This document shows, piece by piece, positions 47,886 to 56,749 of a DNA stretch of 64,000 nucleotides. Under the pieces are notes generated by a model. That model saw only the letters and a list, made by a program, of their open reading frames with translations, made no database searches and had not been told where the DNA came from. Made by a program: the position numbers and the translations under genes. Numbering within the stretch: position 1 is the stretch's first letter; each line of letters opens with the position of its first letter. This stretch comes from Asticcacaulis sp. AND118 (GTDB lineage Bacteria; Pseudomonadota; Alphaproteobacteria; Caulobacterales; Caulobacteraceae), in the NCBI RefSeq assembly GCF_020535245.1, contig NZ_CP084910.1, positions 2,802,374 through 2,866,373 of the forward strand, written 5' to 3'.

Positions 47886-48704
47886 GTGTCAGTCGCGCGT
47901 ATCAACGCCCGCTTCGCCCAGCTCAAGGCGGAGAACCGGGCCGCTTTTGTCTCCTACATCATGGCCGGGGACCCGGATCTCGAAACCTCTTTCGACGTGC
48001 TGAAGGGCTTGGCCGAGGCCGGGGCCGACATTATCGAGCTGGGCTTCCCCTTCTCCGACCCCATGGCCGAAGGCCCGATCATTCAGTTGGCCGCCGAGCG
48101 TTCGCTGAAGAACGGCACCAGGATCGCCGACGTTTTCGCCCTCGCTTCACGGTTTCGTGAAATTAATCACGACACACCGCTGATTCTGATGGGCTACATG
48201 AATCCGGTCGAGAATATGGGCTATCCGGCCTTCGCCGAAGCCTGCGCCAAGGCTGGCGTCGATGGCGTGATCGTCGTCGATTGTCCGCCGGAAGAAGCCG
48301 AACGTCTGATTGATGCGCTCGATGCCGCCGATGTGGCCCTGATCCGTCTGATCACCCCGACCAGCGACGACAATCGACTGAAAACGCTGGTGAAGCGCAC
48401 CAAGGGCTTCGTCTATTACGTCTCCGTGGCGGGCGTCACCGGCGTCAAGGAAGCCGATGCCGAGGGTATCCGCGACGCCGTGGCCCACGTTCGCGAAGTC
48501 GCCAGCCTGCCCGTCGTCGTCGGTTTCGGCATCAAGACGCCGGAGCGTGCCGCCGAAATCGCCCGTATCGCCGACGGCAGCGTCGTCGGCTCGGTTCTGG
48601 TCGATTCAATAGCGAAATCTTTACTTGAAAATTCGCCTGTCAGGACAAAAGTACTGGAAACCGCCGGTCTTTTGGCTCAGGCTGTCCGTAACGCAAGAAA
48701 CTAG
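47886..48704 (+). CDS. trpA: Tryptophan synthase alpha chain
   Basis: This subunit cleaves indole-3-glycerol phosphate. It has 272 residues and starts at GTG 47886, only 2 bases after the trpB stop, which indicates translational coupling. The catalytic Glu is in ADIIELGFPFSDPMAEGPII (about residue 51) and the Asp in the same stretch; GVDGVIVVDCPPEEA and VGFGIKTPERAA follow. accD follows after 102 bases. Confidence 0.97.
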   Translation: MSVARINARFAQLKAENRAAFVSYIMAGDPDLETSFDVLKGLAEAGADIIELGFPFSDPMAEGPIIQLAAERSLKNGTRIADVFALASRFREINHDTPLILMGYMNPVENMGYPAFAEACAKAGVDGVIVVDCPPEEAERLIDALDAADVALIRLITPTSDDNRLKTLVKRTKGFVYYVSVAGVTGVKEADAEGIRDAVAHVREVASLPVVVGFGIKTPERAAEIARIADGSVVGSVLVDSIAKSLLENSPVRTKVLETAGLLAQAVRNARN

Positions 48705-48806
48705 GCCCTCAAACTCTGAAGACGCGGCGGAAAGGGATTGTTAACCCTTTGTTCGCACGACGCACCTTAGAGAAACGCATAGATTTTTGAGCGCCCCCGG
48801 AGTTTA

Positions 48807-49751
48807 GTGACCTGTATGGCCATTGCCGACAAATTAGCCAAGAGTAGACGCGCCTTGCCGAATCCCGCCCGCCCCACGGACCGCCGCGACAGCGGTGGCT
48901 GGCTCGCCAAGATCGCCCCCGGCGTCTCCAAGTTCGTGTCCAAGCGCGAAACGCCTGAAAATCTGTGGGTCAAGGACCCCGATACGGGCGAGATGATCTA
49001 TCGTCCTGACCTGGAGGCCGCCCTGTGGGTGACGCCGACGGGTCGGCACATGCGCATCAATGCGCAAACACGTCTGTCCTTTACCTTCGACAACGGTGAA
49101 TACGAAGCCCTCGACACGCCCGCTGTGCCCGAAGACCCGCTGCATTTCTCCGACGGCAAGCCTTACGCCCAGCGCCTCAAGGCGGCGCGCGATGCGTCTG
49201 GCGCGAAGGACACCATGCAGATCGGCTATGGCAAGGTATCGGATGTGCCCTGCGTCGTGCTGGTGCAGGACTTCACCTTTATGGGTGGCTCGCTTGGCAT
49301 GGCTGCGGGCGAAGCCTTTATTGCCGCCTGCCGTTACGCGGTTGAGCGCAAGGTGCCGCTGGTCGCCATCACGGCTTCGGGCGGGGCGCGGATGCAGGAA
49401 GGCACGCTCTCCCTGATGCAACTGGCGCGCACGACACTCGCCATTCAGGAACTCAAGTCGGCGCAACTGCCGTACATCGTCGTTCTGACCGACCCGACCA
49501 CGGGCGGCGTCTCGGCCTCCTACGCCATGCTGGGCGACATCCATCTGGCAGAGCCGGGCGCGCTGATCTGCTTCGCCGGCCCGCGTGTGATCGAGACCAC
49601 TATCCGCGAAAAACTGCCTGAAGGCTTCCAGCGCGCCGAATACCTCGTCGACAAAGGCATGGTGGACCGTGTCGTTCCGCGTGCAGAGCTTCCCGAAGTG
49701 CTGGGCGCGTTGATGTCCATGCTGATGGATGGCAAGCGTCGGGTGGCCTGA
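48807..49751 (+). CDS. accD: Acetyl-CoA carboxylase carboxyltransferase subunit beta (no zinc ribbon cysteines)
   Basis: This subunit, with AccA, transfers carboxyl from biotin to acetyl-CoA in fatty acid synthesis. It has 314 residues from GTG 48807, which has GGAG four bases upstream; ATG 48816 is an alternative. The crotonase-fold core is intact: [40 protein letters not shown] and [18 protein letters not shown]. The N-terminal zinc ribbon is present in outline ([31 protein letters not shown]), but the four cysteines are Asp57, Thr60, Thr76 and Gly79. It is followed by a clear terminator. Confidence 0.95.
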   Translation: MTCMAIADKLAKSRRALPNPARPTDRRDSGGWLAKIAPGVSKFVSKRETPENLWVKDPDTGEMIYRPDLEAALWVTPTGRHMRINAQTRLSFTFDNGEYEALDTPAVPEDPLHFSDGKPYAQRLKAARDASGAKDTMQIGYGKVSDVPCVVLVQDFTFMGGSLGMAAGEAFIAACRYAVERKVPLVAITASGGARMQEGTLSLMQLARTTLAIQELKSAQLPYIVVLTDPTTGGVSASYAMLGDIHLAEPGALICFAGPRVIETTIREKLPEGFQRAEYLVDKGMVDRVVPRAELPEVLGALMSMLMDGKRRVA

Positions 49752-49868
49752 TTGATCACAGGTTTGAGGGGTCTCAGACCCCATTCGTGCCTTATATTCG
49801 GATCAATCGATATGTTCCGGCTTTGAACTCACAGTCTCATTAGACCGGCACTGCCAGCACCACCATTT

Positions 49869-49900
49869 AAACAAAGCCGTCCTTCAAGGCGGCTTTGTTT
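49869..49900 (+). terminator. accD terminator
   Basis: An 11-bp perfect stem (aaacaaagccg / cggctttgttt) with a 10-base loop, about 120 bases past the accD stop. Confidence 0.85.
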
Positions 49901-49936
49901 CATTTCCCGTGCCACGAAGCGCAAGGCAGCACCCCT

Positions 49937-50245
49937 ATGCTTGCAACAGAAATCATGCATATCAGCGGAGGACGGCTTGGCGATGCCGTCTGCCATCTAC
50001 GCCTTAAGGGGGAGGCGATATCTTATTACAAAATCCTGTATTTGTGGATAGTTACAATCTCCATCATAGGCATGTCCGCAGCGGTCGCACTGATTGGCGC
50101 CATAATAATCAATAGATTTTTTGATGCAGGCCTGCCCATTGGCGATATCACCATCATGGACGTCCTTTTCGTCACGTGGCTTAGCTTTCCTATGTATGGC
50201 ATGGCGCGCTTTCTCAAATGGTGGGTGACAAAATCGGTGCAGTGA
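49937..50245 (+). CDS. Small membrane protein of unknown function
   Basis: This 102-residue protein (from ATG 49937) has two strongly hydrophobic segments, about residues 32-58 (LYLWIVTISIIGMSAAVALI plus following) and 72-92 (IMDVLFVTWLSFPMYGMARF). A longer frame begins inside the accD terminator and is rejected. No ribosome binding site is obvious and no family is recognised. The codon use is less GC-rich than in the neighbours. It may be a recent or horizontally acquired gene. Confidence 0.45.
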   Translation: MLATEIMHISGGRLGDAVCHLRLKGEAISYYKILYLWIVTISIIGMSAAVALIGAIIINRFFDAGLPIGDITIMDVLFVTWLSFPMYGMARFLKWWVTKSVQ

Positions 50246-50332
50246 GCCTACCCGGTTCATGCCCATCGATACCTGCTGCATCCTTATGGCAATTCTCCTC
50301 ACCCTCCCCATCTCTGCATAAAGGAGGCCTTC

Positions 50333-50605
50333 ATGAGCGATATCATCGACAATACGGCGCAAAGCCGTTTCGAACTGACCCGCGACGGGTACGTCGCCTA
50401 TGCCGACTACCATCTGCAGGGCGAGGTGCTGAATATCGACTACGTCTTCGCACCGCCGGAATTGCGCGGCTCAGGCGCGGCCGGCGAGTTGATGAAGGGC
50501 ATTGTGGCCGCCGCCCGCACGCGCGGTCAGAAGATCCACCCCATCTGCGGCTACGCGGCGGCGTGGCTGAAACGCTCATCCGAGAGCTACGATCTGCTGA
50601 TCTAG
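50333..50605 (+). CDS. Small GNAT-fold N-acetyltransferase (YjdJ-like)
   Basis: This 90-residue protein resembles minimal GNAT proteins: GYVAYADYHLQGEVLNIDYV (strands), FAPPELRGSGAAGELMKGIV carrying the acetyl-CoA pyrophosphate loop (R/Q-x-x-G-x-G/A), and the C-terminal strand KIHPICGYAAAWLKR. An AAAGGAGG site lies 7 bases upstream of the ATG. The acceptor substrate is unknown. Its stop overlaps the stop of the TonB receptor gene by 4 bases. Confidence 0.85.
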   Translation: MSDIIDNTAQSRFELTRDGYVAYADYHLQGEVLNIDYVFAPPELRGSGAAGELMKGIVAAARTRGQKIHPICGYAAAWLKRSSESYDLLI

Positions 50606-52623
50606 CGTTTATAGCGCAGCGACAGCATCACGGAACGGCGGTTGTCGTAGCTGAGGATGCCCTCGCCCGTGCGTTGGATGGGGATGTCCGCGTCCAGCGC
50701 ATTGTCGACCGTTAGGCGCAAACTGAGATCATCCGTCACCGGTCGTTCGGCTCTCAGACGCAGCTTCGACGCCGGCGACAAACGCTGACGGTTGAGATCG
50801 TCCTCGAAGCTTTCGCCGATGAACAGCCCGTCCGCACCAAGCTCGGTCTCCCCGACACGGTAATCCGCCCCCAGCGACAGCAGATAGGCCTGGGCCTGCG
50901 CCGGACGCTTGCCTTTCAGCGCCGGATCGCCGCCCGTCATTTTGGCATCGGTCAGGGTGCCGGACATAGTCAGGTTGAGGCGCTCCGAGGCCCGCCATCG
51001 CGCGGAGAGTTCCAGACCTGTGGCGCGCACCTCACCGGCGTTCTGACGCTGACGCAGCACGCCGCCTGCCGGGATAAACCCCGCCGTGGGGAAGGTGCCC
51101 GGCCCGAAGCCGATGGTGATATTGCTGATCGGGTCGCTGAGGCGGTTATGGAAGACGCCCATATCGATACTTAGCGCCTCACCGGCATAACGCCAGCCCG
51201 CTTCAATGCCACTGAGCTTTTCCGGCTTCAGAGCGCTGTTGGCCTCGGTGACGTCATTACCGACTCGAAACGGGCGATAAAGCTCATTAAGCGACGGTGG
51301 GCGGAAACCGTTATAGACCGCCGCGCGCCACTGATGCGGACCCGCTTGGCGAGTGATACCGAGCCGTGCCGACCCCACCGTCGCCTCAGCGTCTTCGGGG
51401 TGAATATCGAGAACCGGCGCGCCATTGGTCAAATCGTCCTCCCGACGGAAACCGCGTGTCGCCTGCCAGCGATCGGCGCGCACCGCGGCGGTCACACTGA
51501 CCGCACCGAAGCGCCGCGTGCCCTGTATATACAGGCCCGCCACGTCGGTACGGCCACCGGCCGCCCGGTAGCGCGTGGCCATGCCGTTCATATAACGGAA
51601 ACGTTCGCGCGCTTCGCCTTCGCTGCGGCGGGCATCGACCCCGGCTTCCCATTCGCCGCTTTCGCTTTCGCCGCGCAGGGCCGCATTGAGGCCGTAGCCT
51701 TCGGCGGGCGTGGCGAACTGATCATTGGCCAAAGACGTGCCGGTCCGCCCGCTGAGCACCGAGACGGAGCGGTTGGTGAGATCGCTGTCACGATACCAGG
51801 CCTGAAGCCGGTAGCCCCGCCCGGTATCGCCGGTCGGGCGGGTCAGGCTGACGGCGTACTGGTGGCCGCTGGCATTGGCCGTCGCGCCGGACAGACCCGT
51901 ATCGCGGCGGCTGTCGTAAGTCCCCGCCAAAAGGGTCAGGTCGTGCACGCCGATCTCGCGGTGCCACACGGCCAGAACGGCGTCATCGTCCCCGGAGACG
52001 CCCTCGTCCGCGGCCCCGCGTTGCGGTGCGCGCACGGCAGCGTCGCCATAACGGCGGGCGCGGCTGTAGTGGAGGCTCAAGCCCCCCACTCCGGCATTGA
52101 GCTGAGCGCCCCAATTACCGCTGTCACCCCAGTCGAGACCGCCGGAAAACCCGCCCTGCGTCGGCGCAAGGTCCATATCGACCACACCGGTCAGGGCACC
52201 GGCCCCATAGGCTCCGCCGCCCGCGCCGCGCACCACACGCGCGCGGTCGATGGCGTCCGTCGGCAGGCCGGCCCAGATCACCCAGCCGCCGAACGGATCG
52301 TTCTGCGGCACGCCATCCAGCGTCACCAGGGCCCGCCCGGCCCCGGACGGCGCAATGGCCCGCAGGGACAGGCCCTGAATCGTAGGATTGGCGGTCAGGC
52401 TGGATTGGCGGCGAAAGAGCGAGGCCCGCGCCTCGCCCTTCAACGCCTCATCGAGACTGGCCGCCGCTTCCAGAGCCGGCTTGCCCACGGTAAGCGTGGA
52501 AAAGGCCGCATCGCCGCTGAACGGCTTGAGCCGTCCGCGCACGACGATTTCCGCCTCCTCCGCCCCCGCCGGTACGGCCAGTGAAAGCCCTATCAGCAAA
52601 GGCAGAGGCAGATTGGCTTTCAT
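50602..52623 (-). CDS. TonB-dependent outer-membrane receptor
   Basis: This 673-residue outer-membrane transporter starts at ATG 52623, 5 bases after the stop of the aldo/keto reductase gene; a GTG at 52635 would overlap that gene. It has a signal peptide (MKANLPLPLLIGLSLAVPAG), a plug domain with QGLSLRAIAPSGAGRALVTL and DAIDRARVVRGAGGGAYGAG, and a beta-barrel made of repeated amphipathic strands. The terminal residue is Arg rather than the usual Phe/Trp (SVMLSLRYKR). No Fur box or riboswitch is visible, so the substrate cannot be named; siderophores, vitamin B12 and sugars are all possible. Confidence 0.92.
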   Translation of the reverse strand: MKANLPLPLLIGLSLAVPAGAEEAEIVVRGRLKPFSGDAAFSTLTVGKPALEAAASLDEALKGEARASLFRRQSSLTANPTIQGLSLRAIAPSGAGRALVTLDGVPQNDPFGGWVIWAGLPTDAIDRARVVRGAGGGAYGAGALTGVVDMDLAPTQGGFSGGLDWGDSGNWGAQLNAGVGGLSLHYSRARRYGDAAVRAPQRGAADEGVSGDDDAVLAVWHREIGVHDLTLLAGTYDSRRDTGLSGATANASGHQYAVSLTRPTGDTGRGYRLQAWYRDSDLTNRSVSVLSGRTGTSLANDQFATPAEGYGLNAALRGESESGEWEAGVDARRSEGEARERFRYMNGMATRYRAAGGRTDVAGLYIQGTRRFGAVSVTAAVRADRWQATRGFRREDDLTNGAPVLDIHPEDAEATVGSARLGITRQAGPHQWRAAVYNGFRPPSLNELYRPFRVGNDVTEANSALKPEKLSGIEAGWRYAGEALSIDMGVFHNRLSDPISNITIGFGPGTFPTAGFIPAGGVLRQRQNAGEVRATGLELSARWRASERLNLTMSGTLTDAKMTGGDPALKGKRPAQAQAYLLSLGADYRVGETELGADGLFIGESFEDDLNRQRLSPASKLRLRAERPVTDDLSLRLTVDNALDADIPIQRTGEGILSYDNRRSVMLSLRYKR

Positions 52624-52628
52624 GCGTT

Positions 52629-53657
52629 TTACCACGTGGTCGGCTTGGGATTGCGATCGAAGCCCATCTGATGCCAGTAGGGATAGATCGGCTGGCGGCG
52701 GCTGACGGCGTCGAGGCGCGCCACCTGATCGGTCGTAAGGTCCCAGCCGACGGCGCCCAGATTGGCCTTGAGCTGATCGGCATTGCGCGCGCCGACGACG
52801 ATATTGGCGACGCCGGGACGTTGCAGCAGCCAGTTGAGCGCCACCTGCGGCACGGTCTTGTCCACCTCGCGCGCGATCTCGCCCAGCACATCGACGACGT
52901 TGTAAAGGTGTTCAGTATCCACCGGCGGGCCGCCGGCCTCGCCGCCCTGGGCGATACGGCCTTCGCTGGCCGGCTGATCACGGCGTATCTTGCCGGTCAG
53001 GCGGCCCCAGCCGAGCGGCGACCACACCATCGTCCCCACACCCTGATCGAGGGTCAGGGGCATCAGCTCCCATTCGTATTCGCGCCCGATCAGCGAATAA
53101 TAGCCCTGATAGGCGACATAGCGGCTGAGACCCAGACGGTCGGAGGCCGCCAGCGACTTCATCAGGTGCCAGCCGGAAAAATTCGACGCACCGATATAGC
53201 GCACCTTGCCCGAGGTCACGAGCGTGTCGAGGGTGGACAACACCTCTTCGACCGGCGTCAGGGCGTCGAAGCCGTGCATGAAATAGACGTCGATATGGTC
53301 GGTGCCGAGGCGCTTCAGGCTGCCTTCGACCGAACGCAACAGGTGGTAGCGCGATGAGCCCTTGTCGTTGGGGCCGTCGCCCATGGTGAAGGTGCCCTTG
53401 GTCGAAATCAGGACGTCATCGCGACGGCCCCTGATCGCCTGCCCCAGAATGTCTTCCGACGCGCCGCGCGAATAGACGTCTGCCGTATCGAAGAAGTTAA
53501 CGCCGTGATCCAGGCACAGATCGACGAGATTTTTGGCCTCGGCCACATCCGTCGCGCCCCATTTGGAGAACATGTCACCCTTGCCGCCGAAGGTGCCCGT
53601 GCCGAAGCTGAGGACCGGCACTTTCAGGCCGGACCGGCCCAGATGTCTGTATTGCAT
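52629..53657 (-). CDS. Aldo/keto reductase
   Basis: This 342-residue NADPH-dependent oxidoreductase starts at ATG 53657 with AGGAGA upstream; the 652-residue open frame is mostly antisense to the dienelactone hydrolase gene. The complete AKR catalytic set is visible: Asp and Tyr in NFFDTADVYSRG (about residue 59), Lys in DVLISTKGTF, and His in YFMHGFDAL (about 120). NADP contacts appear in IGASNFSG and VVGARNADQLKANL. The TonB receptor gene follows after 5 bases, so the two are likely one operon; this enzyme may modify the transported compound. Confidence 0.93.
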   Translation of the reverse strand: MQYRHLGRSGLKVPVLSFGTGTFGGKGDMFSKWGATDVAEAKNLVDLCLDHGVNFFDTADVYSRGASEDILGQAIRGRRDDVLISTKGTFTMGDGPNDKGSSRYHLLRSVEGSLKRLGTDHIDVYFMHGFDALTPVEEVLSTLDTLVTSGKVRYIGASNFSGWHLMKSLAASDRLGLSRYVAYQGYYSLIGREYEWELMPLTLDQGVGTMVWSPLGWGRLTGKIRRDQPASEGRIAQGGEAGGPPVDTEHLYNVVDVLGEIAREVDKTVPQVALNWLLQRPGVANIVVGARNADQLKANLGAVGWDLTTDQVARLDAVSRRQPIYPYWHQMGFDRNPKPTTW

Positions 53658-53840
53658 GTCAAATCTCCTGATACGGAAAAGGCGCGCTGCGAAAAGGTTG
53701 CGACGCAGCATAAAACCTATGCTCAACGGATATAGGGCACAGCAGACGGGTTTACAGCCGGACCCAAATGATTTTATGCTGTCCCTACTGCACCGCCAAA
53801 AATCAAAAATATATCCCCAAAATACTTCGAGGATTACCGC

Positions 53841-54503
53841 ATGGGCCAGATGATCGAGCTCACCCGTCCCGATGGAGGCACGATATCGGCCTACCGTTCG
53901 GAAATCGATCCGGCGCGCCCCAGTGTGATCGTACTGCAGGAGTGGTGGGGCCTCAACGACCATATCAAGGCCATTGTCGATCGCTTCGACGCCGAAGGCT
54001 TCAACGCACTGGCCCCCGATCTCTATCATGGCCGCGTGACCAGAGACGCCGACGAAGCCAGCCATATGATGAACGGGCTCGACTTCCCCGGAGCGGTGCA
54101 CGAAGACATTGCCGCCGCCCTGGCGTCTCTGAAAGAAATCAACGACAAGGTTGCTGTGATGGGCTTCTGCATGGGCGGCGCTCTGACCATCGCCGCCGCA
54201 GCGCGCCTGACCGGTTTTTCGGCTGCCGTGTGTTTCTACGGCATTCCGCCGCGCGAATTCGCCAGGCCGGGCGATATTGCCGTGCCGTTTCAAGGGCATT
54301 TCGGCAAGAAGGACGACTGGGTCACGCCGGAAGTCGTGGCCAAGATCGAGAGCGACATGCGCGCCGCCGGCCGTCATCCGGAACTTTACAGCTACGACGC
54401 CGACCACGCCTTCTTCAACAAGACCCGCCCGGAAGTCTACGACGAGGAAGCCGCCGATCTGGCGTGGGAACGCACCATCGATTTCCTCGGCGATAACCTT
54501 TAA
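53841..54503 (+). CDS. Dienelactone hydrolase family protein
   Basis: This 220-residue alpha/beta hydrolase has the cysteine nucleophile of the family in VMGFCMGGALTIAAAA (about residue 113), the aspartate in KKDDWVTPEVV (about 161) and the histidine in YDADHAFFNKTRP (about 193). VIVLQEWWGLNDHIKAIVDR is the family's oxyanion-hole segment. It may hydrolyse dienelactone in aromatic degradation, but homologues act on other esters. It is divergent from the aldo/keto reductase gene and ends 2 bases from the convergent exporter gene. Confidence 0.9.
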   Translation: MGQMIELTRPDGGTISAYRSEIDPARPSVIVLQEWWGLNDHIKAIVDRFDAEGFNALAPDLYHGRVTRDADEASHMMNGLDFPGAVHEDIAAALASLKEINDKVAVMGFCMGGALTIAAAARLTGFSAAVCFYGIPPREFARPGDIAVPFQGHFGKKDDWVTPEVVAKIESDMRAAGRHPELYSYDADHAFFNKTRPEVYDEEAADLAWERTIDFLGDNL

Positions 54504-54505
54504 AT

Positions 54506-55381
54506 TTATTGAGGTGCGATCTGCGCCCGTTTGGCCGTCAGGGCCGAACCGCCCGAAGCCAGTACGACCAGGCCGATAGCCAGCCATTGCGGCCCGCTCA
54601 GCGCCTCGTGCAGCAGGATAAGCCCGGACAGGGCCGCCAGCGCGGGCTCAAGGCTCATCAGGATGCTGAAGGTCCGCGCCGGAACGCGTTTGAGCGCGAA
54701 CATCTCAAGCGTATAGGGCACGGCGCTGGACAGCAGCGCCACCATCAAGCCCGTCAGCAATATCTTCGGCTCGAACAGGGGCACCCCTATGGTCGCAAGA
54801 GCTACCGGCAGGGAAACCAGACAGGAAAAGGCCACGCCGAAACTGACGGCCTGACCTTCCGGAACCCGCTTCGCCACGATCTGCCCGACCAGAATATAGG
54901 TCGCCCAGCCCACGCCCGCCGCAATGGCCAGCGCTACGCCGATGGGATCGAGCGCCGTCCCGCCCGCGTGCGGCAGAAGCAGCCACAGGCCCAAAGCGGC
55001 GCAGGCAATCCAGACAAAATCGATAGGACGGCGTGAGTTCCATACGGCGACGCTCAACGGTCCCATAAACTCGATGGCCACCGCGATCCCAAGCGGAATA
55101 CGCTGAAACGACAGGTAAAAGCACAGGTTCATCACGCCGAGATTGAGACCGAACAGGGCCAGCCACTTCCACGCCTGGCGTTCGGGCAGGTTACGCCACG
55201 GCCGAAACAGCGCCATCAGGAACAGGGCTGCCAGGGTCTGACGGAGGGCCGTGGCGCCCAGAGGGCCGACGGTAGAAAACAGCGACTTGGCGATGCCTGC
55301 CCCGAACTGAAACGACATCATGCCGGCGATGACGCCAAGCACGGCCCACAGGGCAAGGCGTCCGGCAGCGCGTTCGGTCAT
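54506..55381 (-). CDS. EamA/RhtA-type threonine/homoserine exporter family
   Basis: This 291-residue inner-membrane protein has ten hydrophobic helices in two EamA repeats. GAGIAKSLFSTVGPLGATAL, LCFYLSFQRIPLGIAVAIEF and PYTLEMFALKRVPARTFSIL match the RhtA branch, which exports threonine and homoserine. The substrate is an inference. It overlaps the upstream multidrug transporter gene by 4 bases (ATGA), so the two are co-translated. Confidence 0.88.
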   Translation of the reverse strand: MTERAAGRLALWAVLGVIAGMMSFQFGAGIAKSLFSTVGPLGATALRQTLAALFLMALFRPWRNLPERQAWKWLALFGLNLGVMNLCFYLSFQRIPLGIAVAIEFMGPLSVAVWNSRRPIDFVWIACAALGLWLLLPHAGGTALDPIGVALAIAAGVGWATYILVGQIVAKRVPEGQAVSFGVAFSCLVSLPVALATIGVPLFEPKILLTGLMVALLSSAVPYTLEMFALKRVPARTFSILMSLEPALAALSGLILLHEALSGPQWLAIGLVVLASGGSALTAKRAQIAPQ

Positions 55382-56610
55382 GGCTGTATTTGCCCCTGAC
55401 GTTCAACCCCGGTTTTCTCACCAAAGTACAGCACGACCCAGCCGATCAGGGCGCACAATGCCATGACCGCCACGATCGGCGTCAGGCTCTGGGCCTTGAG
55501 GCCCGACACCACCGCCGACACAACGGTGGCCAGACCGATCTGGGTGAAGCTCATCAGGGCCGAGCCCGAACCGATATCGCGCGTCAGACTGCTGATGGCC
55601 GTCGCCGACGAGTTGGGTCCGATAAAGCCGAGGCAGGACAGGATGAGGAACAGCATCACAACTGCGCCCCACACATTGAGCCAGTTGTTCCAGGCGCACA
55701 GCAGGAAAATCAGGACGAACACGCACTGGACGCTCAGCGCCACGCGCAGGATCTGCTTCGAGGTGTAACGGCGGTTGACGAAGACATTGACCTGACTGGA
55801 GCCGATGAAACCAACGCTCAGGCCCGCGAAAATCAGGCCGTAGATTTCCGGCTTGATATGGAAGATTTCCATGAAGATGACCGGCGAACCCGATACGTAA
55901 ATGAACAGGCAGCAGAAGGAGAAGCCGCCCGCAAACAGATAGGTGGCGAAGGTTCGGTTTCGATAGATGCTTAAGAACGTCTTGAGGATCGGCAGGGGTT
56001 TCAGCGACACGGTCGGGTCGGCGGGTTTGCCGTCCGGCAGCACGGTCAGGACCAGAATGAGGATCAGGCCGACAATTCCGGCCAGAAAGGCGAACACCCA
56101 GTGCCAGTCGAGCCAGGCCGCCACCACGCCGCCTATGGTCGGAGCCAGCAGCGGCGACACGCCGATGGTCAGGATGATCAGCGAGATGATCTTGGCCGTG
56201 TCCTTGGGCGGGAAAAGGTCACGCACCAGCGACATCGCCGCCACCGAGGCCGCGCAGCCACCTAAGGCCTGAAACAGGCGCAGCCACACCAGCACCTCGA
56301 TATTGGGAGCGAAGACGCAACCGATCGAGGTCAGAACGAAGAGGGCCAGCCCCACATAGAGCGGCATCTTGCGGCCATAACGGTCGAGCAGCGGTCCGTA
56401 GATCAGCGGCCCCAGCGCCATGCCGGCGAAATAGGTCGACAGCGACAAACCGACCTCGGCTGTCGTCGTGCCGAAATCCGAAGCGATCTGACCGAAGGCG
56501 GGCAGATACATGTCGATGGCGAAGGGGCTGATGGTCGACAGCGCCCCCAGCGTAAAGATGACCAGAAACGGATTTTTGAGCGGCGGAGGCGCGGCTTCGG
56601 GAGCGGACAT
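55378..56610 (-). CDS. Bcr/CflA-family multidrug efflux MFS transporter
   Basis: This 410-residue transporter (from ATG 56610; an in-frame TTG 5 codons upstream is less likely) has 12 predicted helices. Features include the FAIDMYLPAFGQIASDFGTT segment at helix 1, GPLIYGPLLDRYGRKMPLYV (MFS motif A) and LFQALGGCAASVAAMSLVRD. It belongs to the bicyclomycin/chloramphenicol resistance branch of the DHA1 family. Its stop overlaps the start of the RhtA-like gene, so the two exporters form a pair. Confidence 0.92.
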   Translation of the reverse strand: MSAPEAAPPPLKNPFLVIFTLGALSTISPFAIDMYLPAFGQIASDFGTTTAEVGLSLSTYFAGMALGPLIYGPLLDRYGRKMPLYVGLALFVLTSIGCVFAPNIEVLVWLRLFQALGGCAASVAAMSLVRDLFPPKDTAKIISLIILTIGVSPLLAPTIGGVVAAWLDWHWVFAFLAGIVGLILILVLTVLPDGKPADPTVSLKPLPILKTFLSIYRNRTFATYLFAGGFSFCCLFIYVSGSPVIFMEIFHIKPEIYGLIFAGLSVGFIGSSQVNVFVNRRYTSKQILRVALSVQCVFVLIFLLCAWNNWLNVWGAVVMLFLILSCLGFIGPNSSATAISSLTRDIGSGSALMSFTQIGLATVVSAVVSGLKAQSLTPIVAVMALCALIGWVVLYFGEKTGVERQGQIQP

Positions 56611-56749
56611 GACACACACAGACAAGCGGGAATTGCGGCGGTAATGGCCGTAGCCCGCCGCCCGGTCAAGTTATGTCATGAGGCGGATGGTCAACAAATG
56701 TAACCTTAGTCCTCCTCCCCTGTAGCGTAGCGGACGGAGGGTGGCGAAG

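Noticed and set aside
52629..54587. 652-residue version of the aldo/keto reductase
   Set aside because: The extra N-terminal 310 residues are antisense to the dienelactone hydrolase gene; AGGAGA and the AKR N-terminus mark the real start at 53657.
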